A DNA stretch of 56,273 nt from Acetobacterium sp. (GTDB lineage Bacteria; Bacillota; Clostridia; Eubacteriales; Eubacteriaceae): contig NZ_JAUSPS010000008.1 in assembly GCF_030652775.1 (NCBI RefSeq), positions 1 to 56,273 of the forward strand, read 5' to 3'. Both the position numbers and the translations under genes were made by a program. The notes beneath the pieces were generated by a model. It saw only the letters and a list, made by a program, of their open reading frames with translations. It had not been told where the DNA came from and did no database searches. This document shows positions 32,920 through 43,149 of the stretch, one piece after another; position 1 is the first letter of the stretch, and the number at the start of each line of letters is the position of its first letter.

Positions 32920-34587
32920 ATGAAGGAAAATATGTTGGTTTTGGAAATGCTTCTCAAAAACAAGATGATTACCCGACAAAACATAGCTGAAAGGATCGAA
33001 GAAGCTAAGCGGTCAGGCGTTTCGGTTTTAGATTTATTGTTTAAGGATCGGGTTATCACCCAAGAGATGTTAGTGATGATTTTTCACAATGAACGGGGAT
33101 TCGATATTTATGATTCTCGCCAGGATGTGATCGATCCCCAGGTTTTGCCTTTTTTTTCGAAAGAACAAGCGATTAAGCATCTGGTGTTTCCGTTGAAACA
33201 GGAGCATCATGATCAGCTGACGGTACTGATGGCAGACCCTACCAACGAAGAAACGCTGCGAAGTGTTAAGCGGATCGCCGATAAACGACTAAAAATATTA
33301 GTCGCCGAAAAGGACTGTATTCAGAGTCTGATTGGTAAATACTACCATCAAAAGTATGCGAATCAGAAAAGTGCTGGTGGTTTAATAAAACAGCGCGAAA
33401 GCAAAGAAACCCCTCAGGAGATGACCATAATTACCCTTGTAAACGATCTGATTGATGAAGGCGTTTTCCAGGGTGCCAGTGATATTCATGTGGAAGCTTT
33501 TCCCCGCAAGATCCAGGTGCGATTTCGGATTGATGGCGTCTTAAAAGCGGTTGGGCAACTAAGTAAAGAAACCTGGAAAGGCGTAGTTACCCGGCTGAAA
33601 ATACTGGGCGGCTGTGATATTGCCGAACAGCGCCATCCCCAGGATGGTGCTTTCACGACGACCTATGAGGGCCGGCAAATTGATGTGCGCTTAGCTATCA
33701 TTCCTACGATTCATGGGGAAAAGATAGTATTGCGTCTGCTGGATCAAAAGAAATTTCTGATGTCAGTTGATGAGCTGGGATTTTCCAACGACCAGAAACA
33801 GTTGTTGCAGGAAATATTGGAAGCCCCCCATGGTATGATTCTGGTCTGCGGCCCAACTGGAAGTGGAAAATCAACCACCCTGTACAGCTTGCTTAACGGT
33901 ATGGATCCCCGAACGCAAAATATTATTACGATAGAAGATCCGGTGGAATTCCAAATGGAAGACATCAACCAGATTCAGGTAAACGAAAAAACCGGGCTTA
34001 ATTTTGCGAATGGCCTGCGGGCGATTCTGAGACAGGATCCCAATGTGATTATGGTGGGGGAAATCAGGGATGAAGATACGGCTGAAACGGCGATTAGGGC
34101 AGCCATCACCGGGCATGTGGTGTTATCCACCATTCATACGAACAACGCCATTGCGTCGATCAACCGCCTGATGGATATGAAGATCCCGTTATACCTGTTA
34201 TCGGCAGCCCTCAGAGGGGTGATTTCCCAAAAGCTGATCAAACGTTTGTGCCCGGACTGCCGAAAAAAAGCACCAGCAACCGAAGCAGAAAAAAGATTGC
34301 TGGGAATCGCAAACCAGGACATCGAGCTTTTCTACCCGGTGGGGTGTTCTTTTTGCCACGGTACCGGCTATCAAGGTCGAATTGCGGTACAGGAAGTATT
34401 GAAAATCACCAGAAGAATCCGGGAGGCCATCGGTAAAGGTGAGGACTATGATATGATTCGAAAAATAGCCAGTGAAGAAGGGTTTAAGTTGATTGAAGAG
34501 TCTTTTAAACGTCAGCTGCTGTTGGGAAACACATCGATTTCCCAGGGCTTGGAGCTGTTAGCCTTCGAAAATGATTGGCATCGTTAA
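32920..34587 (+). CDS. pilB: Type IV pilus / type II secretion ATPase, PilB/GspE family
   Basis: PilB powers pilus extension from the cytosolic face of the membrane. The 555-aa product has an MshEN N-terminal domain (about 30-150) and a GspE ATPase domain: Walker A GPTGSGKST at about 312, the Asp box, Walker B RQDPNVIMVGEIRD, the His box HVVLSTIHTNNA, and four Cys in CPDC and CSFC for zinc. I chose ATG 32920 because GGAGG is 5 bases upstream; the frame is open further upstream but without a ribosome site. It is followed by pilC after 9 bp. No pilin, pilT, pilM or pilD is near. Confidence 0.9.
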   Translation: MKENMLVLEMLLKNKMITRQNIAERIEEAKRSGVSVLDLLFKDRVITQEMLVMIFHNERGFDIYDSRQDVIDPQVLPFFSKEQAIKHLVFPLKQEHHDQLTVLMADPTNEETLRSVKRIADKRLKILVAEKDCIQSLIGKYYHQKYANQKSAGGLIKQRESKETPQEMTIITLVNDLIDEGVFQGASDIHVEAFPRKIQVRFRIDGVLKAVGQLSKETWKGVVTRLKILGGCDIAEQRHPQDGAFTTTYEGRQIDVRLAIIPTIHGEKIVLRLLDQKKFLMSVDELGFSNDQKQLLQEILEAPHGMILVCGPTGSGKSTTLYSLLNGMDPRTQNIITIEDPVEFQMEDINQIQVNEKTGLNFANGLRAILRQDPNVIMVGEIRDEDTAETAIRAAITGHVVLSTIHTNNAIASINRLMDMKIPLYLLSAALRGVISQKLIKRLCPDCRKKAPATEAEKRLLGIANQDIELFYPVGCSFCHGTGYQGRIAVQEVLKITRRIREAIGKGEDYDMIRKIASEEGFKLIEESFKRQLLLGNTSISQGLELLAFENDWHR

Positions 34588-34596
34588 GGTGGCGCG

Positions 34597-35823
34597 ATGG
34601 ATAAACAGTTTAGTTACAAAGCAAAAGATCATCGGGGCGAGACCGTAACCGGAACGGTTGCCGGCCAAACCCAGCGAGAAGTGGCTCAGGTTCTGCACAC
34701 TCAAAATCTGATTGTGTTGGAAATTAATGAAAACAAAAAGTCGGCAGAATTCTTAAAAAAAGAGTACCATCTTCGCATCCGTTCGGTAACAGATGATGCC
34801 TTCAGCCGCTTTTGTCGACAGTTTCACATCATGCTAGCGGCTGGAATTCCGATTTTAAAATGTCTGGAGCTCATCAGTGATGAAACCGAAGATAACGGAT
34901 TTGCCCAAGACATTTTTGGGGTCGGCCGCCGCATCCAATCTGGTGAGAGCCTCTCCCAGGCGATGACGGTTTATCCTAAATCATTTCCGTCCTTATTTGT
35001 TTTTATGGTGGAAGCCGCAGAAATAAGCGGAAATCTTAATGAGATCCTTTTAAAAATGGCTGAGCATTATGAAAGTGAAGTTAAAAATCGTCGTCAGCTC
35101 CAGCAGACCCTTTTCTATCCGATGATCTTGAGCGTTGTTTTTGTTCTAGTGTTGACCTTTTTAATCACCACAGTGCTCCCGAGTTTTGTCGATATGTTTG
35201 TGGTAATGAATGCGGAACTGCCTGGACCAACCCGTTTTTTGATAGCTATGAGTCAAGGTCTAAGGACGGGGTGGCCACTGCTGCTCTTGATCCTAGTCGG
35301 TCTCGCAGCAGGGTTTTCTTTTTTAATGGGAATCGAATCGGTAGCAAACTTGATGGATCGACTCAAAATAAAACTCCCGTTAATTGGAAGTCTCAATCAC
35401 AAACGCTGTCTGGCCAGAATTGCCACAACCCTGGGAATGCTCCTGGGAAGCGGTGTGGATCTGTTGGCGGCATTAAACCGTTTGGAGGGCGTTGCTGATA
35501 ATCGCTATATCAAAAAAGAGTTGAGCCTACTCCGGGAAAAGGTCGTCAATGGAAAAAGTTTGGGTCTGGGAATGGCAGAAAGCGATGCATTTCCCAGTCT
35601 TTTTTGCCAACTGGTCGCCATTGGCGAAGTCTCCGGATCGCTGCCGAAAGTGCTGGAAACCCTGAATCTCGTATACGCAGATGAGGTTCGCATGCGAATC
35701 CAATTGCTGAATACATCGCTGGAGCCGCTTATTCTACTAATTTTCGGAGGACTGGTGCTGTTCATTCTGGCGGCGATCATGCTGCCGGTTTTTGATATCT
35801 ATTCCGCATATTCCAGTATGTAA
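34597..35823 (+). CDS. pilC: Type IV pilus / type II secretion inner-membrane platform, PilC/GspF family
   Basis: PilC is the membrane platform on which PilB works. The 408-aa protein has an N-terminal FSYKAKDHRGETVTGTV segment and two T2SSF repeats (about 75-195 and 275-400), each with FCRQFHIMLAAGIPI- or ARIATTLGMLLGSGV-type starts. Membrane helices are seen near 170-195, 220-245 and 375-400. Length is normal. It forms a two-gene unit with pilB, closed by a terminator. Confidence 0.9.
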   Translation: MDKQFSYKAKDHRGETVTGTVAGQTQREVAQVLHTQNLIVLEINENKKSAEFLKKEYHLRIRSVTDDAFSRFCRQFHIMLAAGIPILKCLELISDETEDNGFAQDIFGVGRRIQSGESLSQAMTVYPKSFPSLFVFMVEAAEISGNLNEILLKMAEHYESEVKNRRQLQQTLFYPMILSVVFVLVLTFLITTVLPSFVDMFVVMNAELPGPTRFLIAMSQGLRTGWPLLLLILVGLAAGFSFLMGIESVANLMDRLKIKLPLIGSLNHKRCLARIATTLGMLLGSGVDLLAALNRLEGVADNRYIKKELSLLREKVVNGKSLGLGMAESDAFPSLFCQLVAIGEVSGSLPKVLETLNLVYADEVRMRIQLLNTSLEPLILLIFGGLVLFILAAIMLPVFDIYSAYSSM

Positions 35824-35824
35824 A

Positions 35825-35857
35825 AAAGGACTTTCTCAAAGCAAGAGAAAGTCCTTT
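35825..35857. terminator. Terminator between pilC and the convergent small gene
   Basis: A 13-bp perfect stem AAAGGACTTTCTC / GAGAAAGTCCTTT. T-rich on the + side and A-rich before it, so it may work both ways. Confidence 0.75.
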
Positions 35858-35871
35858 AATAAATTCATTAA

Positions 35872-36156
35872 CTAAATATGATTGCGCCCGGATAAAATGG
35901 CGTGACATTCGTTGTAATAGAATTTTTTTGCATCGCTTACGGTTAGCTCATCAAAAAGGTGATAGAGGTTGATCGCCAGTGTTTGGGTCGTTTTGGTATC
36001 CAGATTGGTACGTTGGCAGGATTTCAGAAAGTATCCCATGCAGGCTTCCTTATTCCAGTCATCACCGCCTAGAAATAATCGCCGTAATTCTTCTTTAATT
36101 TCTTTTTCGGTCCATTGTGATTCATTTGAAGAGGCGGAATCCTTTGTTTCAATCAT
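35872..36156 (-). CDS. Uncharacterised small protein (94 aa)
   Basis: I do not recognise this protein. It is acidic at the N-terminus, then has a predicted helical body (EKEIKEELRRLFLGGDDW, about 17-34; the rest to 90 also helical) with three Cys. AAAGGAG precedes the start, and a TATAAT with upstream TG (extended -10) lies on the minus strand near 36205-36200. It stands alone between pilC and fprA. Confidence 0.68.
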   Translation of the reverse strand: MIETKDSASSNESQWTEKEIKEELRRLFLGGDDWNKEACMGYFLKSCQRTNLDTKTTQTLAINLYHLFDELTVSDAKKFYYNECHAILSGRNHI

Positions 36157-36362
36157 TTAACCAGCTCCTTTCACTTCAGATAAATGTTTGATCAACGTCA
36201 TTATAGCACAGCTTCAAAAAAAACGTAGAGTGAATGAGGGTAAAAATTATTCTAAGTTTTTATTAAGCAATAAAGGCAGCAAATGGAAAAAAAATTAAAA
36301 TAATGCATAAAAAAATTAAAAAAGTACTGGATTTTTAAAATGTAATCGGTTATAATAAACCC

Positions 36363-36437
36363 ATGGTGTGAAAACGTTTTAATTTCCTTTCTTAATTTTC
36401 TTAAAAAAGAGGTGTGTACGCATCTCTTTTTTATTTT
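36363..36437 (+). ncRNA. Possible small RNA of about 75 nt
   Basis: A TATAAT box at 36351-36356 lies before this span, and a strong intrinsic terminator ends it (AAAAGAGGTG / CATCTCTTTT, then TTATTTTTT). No open frame of note lies between. The -35 box is weak. It could also be a leader transcript for fprA that stops early. Confidence 0.35.
36405..36437 (+). terminator. Intrinsic terminator upstream of fprA
   Basis: A 10-bp stem (one G-T pair), loop TGTACG, then T-rich tail. There is no protein gene on this strand directly before it. Confidence 0.75.
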
Positions 36438-36519
36438 TTGCCAGCTATCCATCAATCCATAAAAGGCCGCAGTTTTGGCCTATTTTTTAGAGCCATTCTT
36501 AACTATCCATATTTTTCAC

Positions 36520-36548
36520 TTGAAATATTTTCTGTTTAAGGTTATATT
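36520..36548 (+). promoter_or_regulatory. Promoter of fprA
   Basis: TTGAAA (36520-36525), 17 bases, TATATT (36543-36548), about 37 bases before the start codon. Near consensus. Confidence 0.72.
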
Positions 36549-36584
36549 TAAGTTTGAGAAAACATAAGGAAAGTGGGGAAAAAT

Positions 36585-37772
36585 ATGAATGCAGTAAAAA
36601 TTAAAGACGATATTTTTTGGGTAGGCGTGAATGATTATCAAACAACACTTTTTGAAGGAATGTGGCCAATTGATCAGGAAGGTGTTTCCTATAACGCCTA
36701 TGTGATCAATGATGAAAAAGTGGCTATTATCGATACCGTAAAAACCATCAAAGCCGATGAATATATAGAAAAAATTAAGTCGATTATCGGAGCCAAAAAG
36801 GTTGACTACCTGATCATTAATCATATGGAACCGGATCATTCCAGCGGTATTACCGATCTGCTGGCCGAGTATCCGGATATGAAAATCGTGGGGAATAAAA
36901 AAACGTTTCCGATTATGAATAATTTTTATAAAATCACTGAAAACCTTCATGAGGTTTGTGATGGTGATACCCTTTGTCTGGGAAAACATACCCTTCAGTT
37001 TTTCATGACCCCGATGGTTCACTGGCCAGAATCCATGGTTACCTATGATATTAATGACAAGGTGCTCTTTTCCATGGATATCTTTGGCAGCTTTAAAGCA
37101 CCGGTGGGGAGCATTTTTGATGACGAAAACGATCTGGCCGCTTTTGAAGAACCGACCCGTCGCTACTATGCTTGTATCGTCGGCAAGGTGGCCGGTCAGG
37201 CCTTAAAAGCGCTGAATAAACTTTGTGACGTCGAAATAGGAACGATTTGTCCGTCTCATGGTTTGATCTGGCGGGATAATCCTAAATATATTCTGGATAT
37301 GTACGTAAAAATGAGCAAGAAGGAAACTGATCCGGGCGTTGTGATCGCCTATGGTTCGATGTATGGCTGTACCCAGAAGGCGGCTGAGATTTTGGCGATC
37401 GCCTTAAAGAATGAAGGTATCAAAGACGTGAAGCTTTATGATGTGGCCAAAACCGATATTTCCTTTATTATTTCTGATATCTGGAAATACAAAGGGCTGT
37501 TTTTGGGCGCACCATCCTATTACGGGCAGATTTTTCCCAAAATGGCCAACCTGCTTTATAAATTGGGCGAAATCAAAGTTGATAATCACAAGGTCGGATT
37601 CTTTGCCGATTACAGCTGGAGTGGCGGCGCCGATAAGAACTTTAATTACTTCATTAACGAAGCGAAGGTCGATACCATTGATGAGATCCTGATGATTAAG
37701 GGCACGCCAGATGAACAGGATGTCATTGCGTTAAATGAACTGGCCAAAAAAATGGTCAAAGAAATGGTTTAA
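36585..37772 (+). CDS. fprA: FprA-type flavodiiron protein
   Basis: FprA reduces oxygen to water (and in some members NO) with electrons from rubredoxin or a similar carrier, protecting strict anaerobes. The 395-aa product has a metallo-beta-lactamase domain (about 1-250) with the diiron motif HMEPDHSSG (about 82-90), and a flavodoxin domain (about 258-395) with the FMN loop YGSMYGCTQKAAE. I chose ATG 36585 over GTG 36573, which would sit inside the ribosome site (GGAAAGTGGGG). Its own near-consensus promoter suggests strong expression. Confidence 0.93.
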   Translation: MNAVKIKDDIFWVGVNDYQTTLFEGMWPIDQEGVSYNAYVINDEKVAIIDTVKTIKADEYIEKIKSIIGAKKVDYLIINHMEPDHSSGITDLLAEYPDMKIVGNKKTFPIMNNFYKITENLHEVCDGDTLCLGKHTLQFFMTPMVHWPESMVTYDINDKVLFSMDIFGSFKAPVGSIFDDENDLAAFEEPTRRYYACIVGKVAGQALKALNKLCDVEIGTICPSHGLIWRDNPKYILDMYVKMSKKETDPGVVIAYGSMYGCTQKAAEILAIALKNEGIKDVKLYDVAKTDISFIISDIWKYKGLFLGAPSYYGQIFPKMANLLYKLGEIKVDNHKVGFFADYSWSGGADKNFNYFINEAKVDTIDEILMIKGTPDEQDVIALNELAKKMVKEMV

Positions 37773-37818
37773 TTAACATTACAAGGATTTGGTAGAAAAA
37801 ACGAGGAGGAAAACATAA

Positions 37819-38895
<1,077 letters not shown>

Positions 38896-38914
38896 TAAAC
38901 TTAATTTTATCGAT

Positions 38915-38956
38915 AAAAGAGCAAGCTTAATTTAGCTTGCTCTTTTATTTTTTTTT
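38915..38956 (+). terminator. Terminator of mnmA
   Basis: A 13-bp perfect stem AAAAGAGCAAGCT / AGCTTGCTCTTTT, loop TAATTT, then a T-rich run. Confidence 0.9.
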
Positions 38957-39089
38957 GAGTAAAAAGCGCAGTTTTATGGTAAACTATACACAGTGACATC
39001 AATAGAATGGGTGAAGCCTGTAAAAAAACTAGTAAGAATTCGTGAATATAGAGAAAAGTAAGCAGGACGATAGGGAAGGATTGTAAAAA

Positions 39090-41153
39090 ATGAAAACGCC
39101 GTGTAATAAATGTGGAAAAACAATTGGTTTTTTTGACAGGAATTATAAAATAGATAACGAAAAATTAAACATAAAATATGATGGCCTTTGTGGAGACTGT
39201 AATAATGTTTTGAAAAAGGGCATTGAGAAATTAGATGATATGTATCAATGGATGATGAATAACCTTAAAAAAAATAAGGATGTTCAAAAAAATGGAATGG
39301 TTTCGGTTGAGGCGGATCTACTGATTCTGCTGGCAGTTGAGGCTCTTTTTTCGGTTGCACCGGACTATTACGATTTAAATTCCCCCCTCAATCAGACCTT
39401 TATTCGCGCCAAAGAAAGTCGTGGCGTCGATCGGCAACGGGATATTGTACGGATTGTCCACATTTTGTTGCTTTACGGGTTTGAAACGAATTTAAAAGAA
39501 CAGGGACTCGACACCACCCGGAATTTTATCGCCTATATGATCCAAAACGAGCAGTTTCTGGAAGAAGTGGAGGTTAATTGTGGAGTTGAGGACGAACTCA
39601 TCAAGGCCAATGTGTTTTTAAGTCGTCGCGGCCTGATCATCGATACCCTTAATAATCCCAAACTGATCTATATTTCGATCCCCAGCGATGTGCTGGTAGA
39701 CTATCAGGTGGAATCCTCGGAAATCATCAATGAAGTGATTCTGAAAAATGTTTTTTATCCCTGGGATAAGAAAAAAAAGGTGGTTTTGACCCTTGTTTCA
39801 GAAAGTGCGCTGTTTTCTGTGGCTAATGCTATTGACCGATTTAACCAGAAGACCAGCAAGCTTCAGGACAAGCTAAAAAAAGATAGCCTGGAATATTTTA
39901 ATGACCGGGTTGTCGAAGATCTGGAAAAAATAAAACCCGGCGAATTTATTGAGGCAATCCATTTGGATTGTTTGCTTTTGTGTATTGTCAAAAACTTAAA
40001 AAGCCAAAAAATGTTTTCGATGGAAGCCTTGTTTGATCCCAAAGGCACCGCCATTGAACTGCTCTGGGCTTATTATCGACAGAATCTGAGGAACATGGGC
40101 ATTGACAATAACGAAAAGGTGGTTACTTATCTCCTTAAAAATTGTCTCTATACCGAAGGGTTTCATATCAAGCATGGCAATAAACCAAGTGATAAAGGTT
40201 GGGGTTTTTTTACCACCAAGGGTTATATTATTTATTTCAAACGAAGCCGGCAGGTGTTTTTTATCTATACGGAAACCTTCCCCAATCCGCTGTATCATCC
40301 CTGTAACCGGGTGACCTATGAGGACAAGCAATATTTGCAGCTGATTATGAGTAATGGCCGAAGTCTGGGAGAAGAACAGCGGGAACTGGACGAACTGATC
40401 TTTTACAGTGATGAACCAGAAACCATTGCTCAGATGGAGCGTTTTTTTGAACGGCATAATCTTTATTATCAGATGGAGACCTTTCTCAAGAAACAAAAAG
40501 AAGTTCAGCGAAAACGGGAAAAATACCTTCAGGTTCAACGGATTATCAATCATATTTTCAATGACTTCGGATTTTTGCCCTATTGTATCTATGATGAGTG
40601 GTATGTGATTCAAACCGAACTGAAAAAGGATGATATCCTGCTGAACAAACTCATCGATACCGATGCCGGCCTGAGAAAAAACTATACGCTGGGGCAGATA
40701 ACCTATGCGCCGAAAATCATTGATGCCTTCAACCGGGGAGCAGAAGCCGTTCAGAGCTCATTGAATATCGTCGAAGATTCAGTGGCCAGGGCGATTTTAT
40801 GGGTTGCCTTTAAAGAGGCTGTCACCGAGACCCTGTCGCAGGAATGGGTGCGGATTGCCGGTGAAATTCTGGATAAGGAAGATAATGCGTTGTCAGCCTT
40901 TTTCAAATACGTTAATCTCAAGAATATTGAACCGGATAAGGTTTACTTTATGGGACTATTCATCTACCATCTGATGGATCGGGAAATTCTGCAAGCGGAT
41001 AATTTTCTGGAAAACTATGAGGGCGCCGTGCGGATTTTCCTGGAATGCCGTCGGGTCATTGAAGAACCCAAGTTTGAAGGAACCATTCTGCCCATGGACG
41101 AACTGTTAGAAGAAGTATTTCCGGCGAAAAAGAAAGAAGAGAGCAACCTATAA
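39090..41153 (+). CDS. Uncharacterised 687-aa protein with N-terminal zinc ribbon
   Basis: I cannot name this protein. The N-terminus has a likely zinc ribbon (Cys5, Cys8 in CNKCGKTIGFFDR and a second pair in LCGDCNN near 35-38), resembling the short ribbon of DUF4428-type proteins. The rest is soluble and mainly helical with no repeat, membrane segment or catalytic motif that I recognise; Lys/Glu-rich helices lie near 255-280 and 480-490. GAAGGA precedes the start. It is 12 bp upstream of a two-component system and a dehydrogenase and likely cotranscribed with them. Confidence 0.75.
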   Translation: MKTPCNKCGKTIGFFDRNYKIDNEKLNIKYDGLCGDCNNVLKKGIEKLDDMYQWMMNNLKKNKDVQKNGMVSVEADLLILLAVEALFSVAPDYYDLNSPLNQTFIRAKESRGVDRQRDIVRIVHILLLYGFETNLKEQGLDTTRNFIAYMIQNEQFLEEVEVNCGVEDELIKANVFLSRRGLIIDTLNNPKLIYISIPSDVLVDYQVESSEIINEVILKNVFYPWDKKKKVVLTLVSESALFSVANAIDRFNQKTSKLQDKLKKDSLEYFNDRVVEDLEKIKPGEFIEAIHLDCLLLCIVKNLKSQKMFSMEALFDPKGTAIELLWAYYRQNLRNMGIDNNEKVVTYLLKNCLYTEGFHIKHGNKPSDKGWGFFTTKGYIIYFKRSRQVFFIYTETFPNPLYHPCNRVTYEDKQYLQLIMSNGRSLGEEQRELDELIFYSDEPETIAQMERFFERHNLYYQMETFLKKQKEVQRKREKYLQVQRIINHIFNDFGFLPYCIYDEWYVIQTELKKDDILLNKLIDTDAGLRKNYTLGQITYAPKIIDAFNRGAEAVQSSLNIVEDSVARAILWVAFKEAVTETLSQEWVRIAGEILDKEDNALSAFFKYVNLKNIEPDKVYFMGLFIYHLMDREILQADNFLENYEGAVRIFLECRRVIEEPKFEGTILPMDELLEEVFPAKKKEESNL

Positions 41154-41165
41154 AGGAGAAAAACC

Positions 41166-41849
41166 ATGCGCATTCTTTTAGTTGAGGATGAAAAGCCCCT
41201 GGCTGCAGCATTGGGGAAGATTTTCGAAAAAAACAAAATATTGGTTGACGTTGTCAATGATGGCATAGAAGGCAAGCTGCTCAGCGAGCATGATGTCTAT
41301 GACGTGATTATTTTGGATATTATGCTTCCGGGAATGACTGGTTTAGAAATTCTGCGATCGATCCGGGAAGCGGGAAAGAACGTTCCGATTCTTTTGTTAA
41401 CTGCCAAAGATGACACCAAAGATAAGGTCAACGGACTGAATATGGGCGCTGATGATTATCTGGTCAAACCGTTTGTCACCGAAGAGTTGATCGCCCGGGT
41501 AAGAGCGCTGGGGCGACGACCCTGGGAGGTTTATCAGGATAATGTGATCCACTTTTCAAATATTTCCCTGAATATCAATTCCGGGGAATTATATGTGGAT
41601 GATGTCTTAAACAGACTCACCGCCAAGGAAGCCCAATTGTTGGAAATGTTTATCCGGAATCCCGGTATGACCATCTCAAAAGAGCAGATTCTGGATCGGA
41701 TCTGGGGAATCGAGAGCATGGCGATGGAGAATAGTGTCGAAATTTATGTCCATTATTTGCGAAAAAAGCTGGACACATCAAAGGCCTATATTAAAACCAT
41801 CCGTGGATTGGGTTATGTTTTAAAGGAGCAGGAGCATGTTAAGCCTTAA
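41166..41849 (+). CDS. OmpR-family response regulator
   Basis: The 227-aa protein has a receiver domain (1-120) with the phospho-acceptor Asp51 in VIILDIMLPGMTG and the conserved Lys in YLVKPF, and a winged-helix DNA-binding domain (about 130-222: AQLLEMFIRNPGMTISKEQI, then IRGLGYVLK). Its stop overlaps the kinase start by 14 bp, so the two make a cognate pair. Confidence 0.93.
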   Translation: MRILLVEDEKPLAAALGKIFEKNKILVDVVNDGIEGKLLSEHDVYDVIILDIMLPGMTGLEILRSIREAGKNVPILLLTAKDDTKDKVNGLNMGADDYLVKPFVTEELIARVRALGRRPWEVYQDNVIHFSNISLNINSGELYVDDVLNRLTAKEAQLLEMFIRNPGMTISKEQILDRIWGIESMAMENSVEIYVHYLRKKLDTSKAYIKTIRGLGYVLKEQEHVKP

Positions 41850-43149
41850 CAAGCTTCGGATCAACCTCACCCTGATGAATACAGGAGTCCTGATTGGACT
41901 CCTATTATTTATTTCCATTTTTCTGTACGTGGTTTTGAGTATGGATGTGGAGACAAATGTGAATAATAATCTTAAAATATATTGTTCTCAGCTGGCCAAC
42001 GAAATTGAATATCTGGAGCGGCAAGAAGCGGGACAAGAGGTTGCTGAAGAAGAAAAACAGGGGTATTTTGAATATACTCGCAGTCTCGTTCAGAATAATA
42101 TCTCCTATGTGATTTTCGATCAACAGTTCAGCGTTCTGGATCAGTCCTACTCGCTGCCGCTTGAAGAAGCCAAGTTGGTGGAAATATCGAAACACTATTT
42201 TGCAGATAATAAAGAAAAATATCTGATCAGCAATTATAAGCAGGGCGACAAGGATTACAAAATTTGCACCTATGTGGTGGTCAATAAGAATGGTGAATTA
42301 AAAATAGTTCAGGCGATGAAAAATATGGCTTCGGAACGATCGCTGTTGGGAAATGCGCAGGAAATGGTGGGATTTACCATCTTGATCGGGGCTTCATTAT
42401 CCTTTTTGGGCGGTTATTTTTTGTCCGGCCGGTCCCTGATTCCAATAAAAAAAAGCGTCGAGCGGCAGCAGGAATTTCTGGCTGATGCATCCCATGAGTT
42501 GCGGACACCGATTGCCGTGATCCAGACAAATCTGGAAGTGGTCAAGGCCAGCACCGATGAAAGTGTGGAAAGCCAGCTGACCTGGATCAACAATGCCTAT
42601 GACGAGATCCAGTGGATGCAGCATATTGTCGAAGATTTGATGTTCTTGGCGCGGGCGGATTCCGGGGATATGATGGTACAGCGGGAACCCGTTGATGTAA
42701 CCTATTTAATCAAGGTGGTCAGTGAAAAAATGGCACCCTTGGCCGGGAAAAAAGGGATTGCTTTTATCAATAAGCTGGAGGATGATCTGATCATCACTGG
42801 TGATGAAAAACAAATTACCCAGTTGCTGGTGATTCTTTTAGATAACGCCATTAAATATAGCAGTGAAAACACCATTATTCGAGTCATTGGGAAGAAGGCT
42901 CTTCAGGGGGTGTCGGTGGAAGTCATCGACCAGGGAATCGGGATTCCCAAAGATGAGATTAACAAGGTAACCCAACGGTTTTATCGGGTCGACAAGGCGC
43001 GTTCCCGAACCGAAGGCGGCACTGGCTTGGGGCTTTCGATAGCCAATTGGATTGTCGACGAGCACCATGCCGGCATGATCATCGAAAGTGAAGAAAAAAA
43101 GGGAACCAGGATTACATTAAATTTTGACAAAGGGGTAGAAAAAAAGTGA
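41836..43149 (+). CDS. Membrane sensor histidine kinase
   Basis: The 437-aa protein has two membrane helices (about 13-35 and 175-197) around an extracytoplasmic sensor of about 140 residues with no recognisable ligand fold. Then come a HisKA domain with the phospho-His in FLADASHELRTPIAVI (about 221) and a HATPase domain with the N box (LLDNAIKYS), G1 (DQGIGIP) and G2 (GGTGLGLSI) motifs. It is coupled to the response regulator before it, and overlaps the next gene by 4 bp, so a link between the signal and the dehydrogenase is likely. Confidence 0.92.
   Translation: MLSLNKLRINLTLMNTGVLIGLLLFISIFLYVVLSMDVETNVNNNLKIYCSQLANEIEYLERQEAGQEVAEEEKQGYFEYTRSLVQNNISYVIFDQQFSVLDQSYSLPLEEAKLVEISKHYFADNKEKYLISNYKQGDKDYKICTYVVVNKNGELKIVQAMKNMASERSLLGNAQEMVGFTILIGASLSFLGGYFLSGRSLIPIKKSVERQQEFLADASHELRTPIAVIQTNLEVVKASTDESVESQLTWINNAYDEIQWMQHIVEDLMFLARADSGDMMVQREPVDVTYLIKVVSEKMAPLAGKKGIAFINKLEDDLIITGDEKQITQLLVILLDNAIKYSSENTIIRVIGKKALQGVSVEVIDQGIGIPKDEINKVTQRFYRVDKARSRTEGGTGLGLSIANWIVDEHHAGMIIESEEKKGTRITLNFDKGVEKK

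Larger units (their letters stand above)
36157..36584. other. Intergenic region with promoters and a small-RNA candidate
   Basis: This 428-bp AT-rich region holds the minus-strand promoter of the 94-aa gene near 36200, a possible short transcript 36363-36437, and the fprA promoter at 36520-36548. No protein gene is seen. Confidence 0.55.

Noticed and set aside
36516-37022. Minus-strand frame of 168 aa over the fprA start
   Set aside because: The strand already holds a strong fprA promoter and gene on the other side; the His/Phe/Ile-rich peptide is a shadow.
39996-40613. Minus-strand frame of 205 aa
   Set aside because: It lies wholly inside the 687-aa gene on the other strand. Its composition is that of an antisense shadow.
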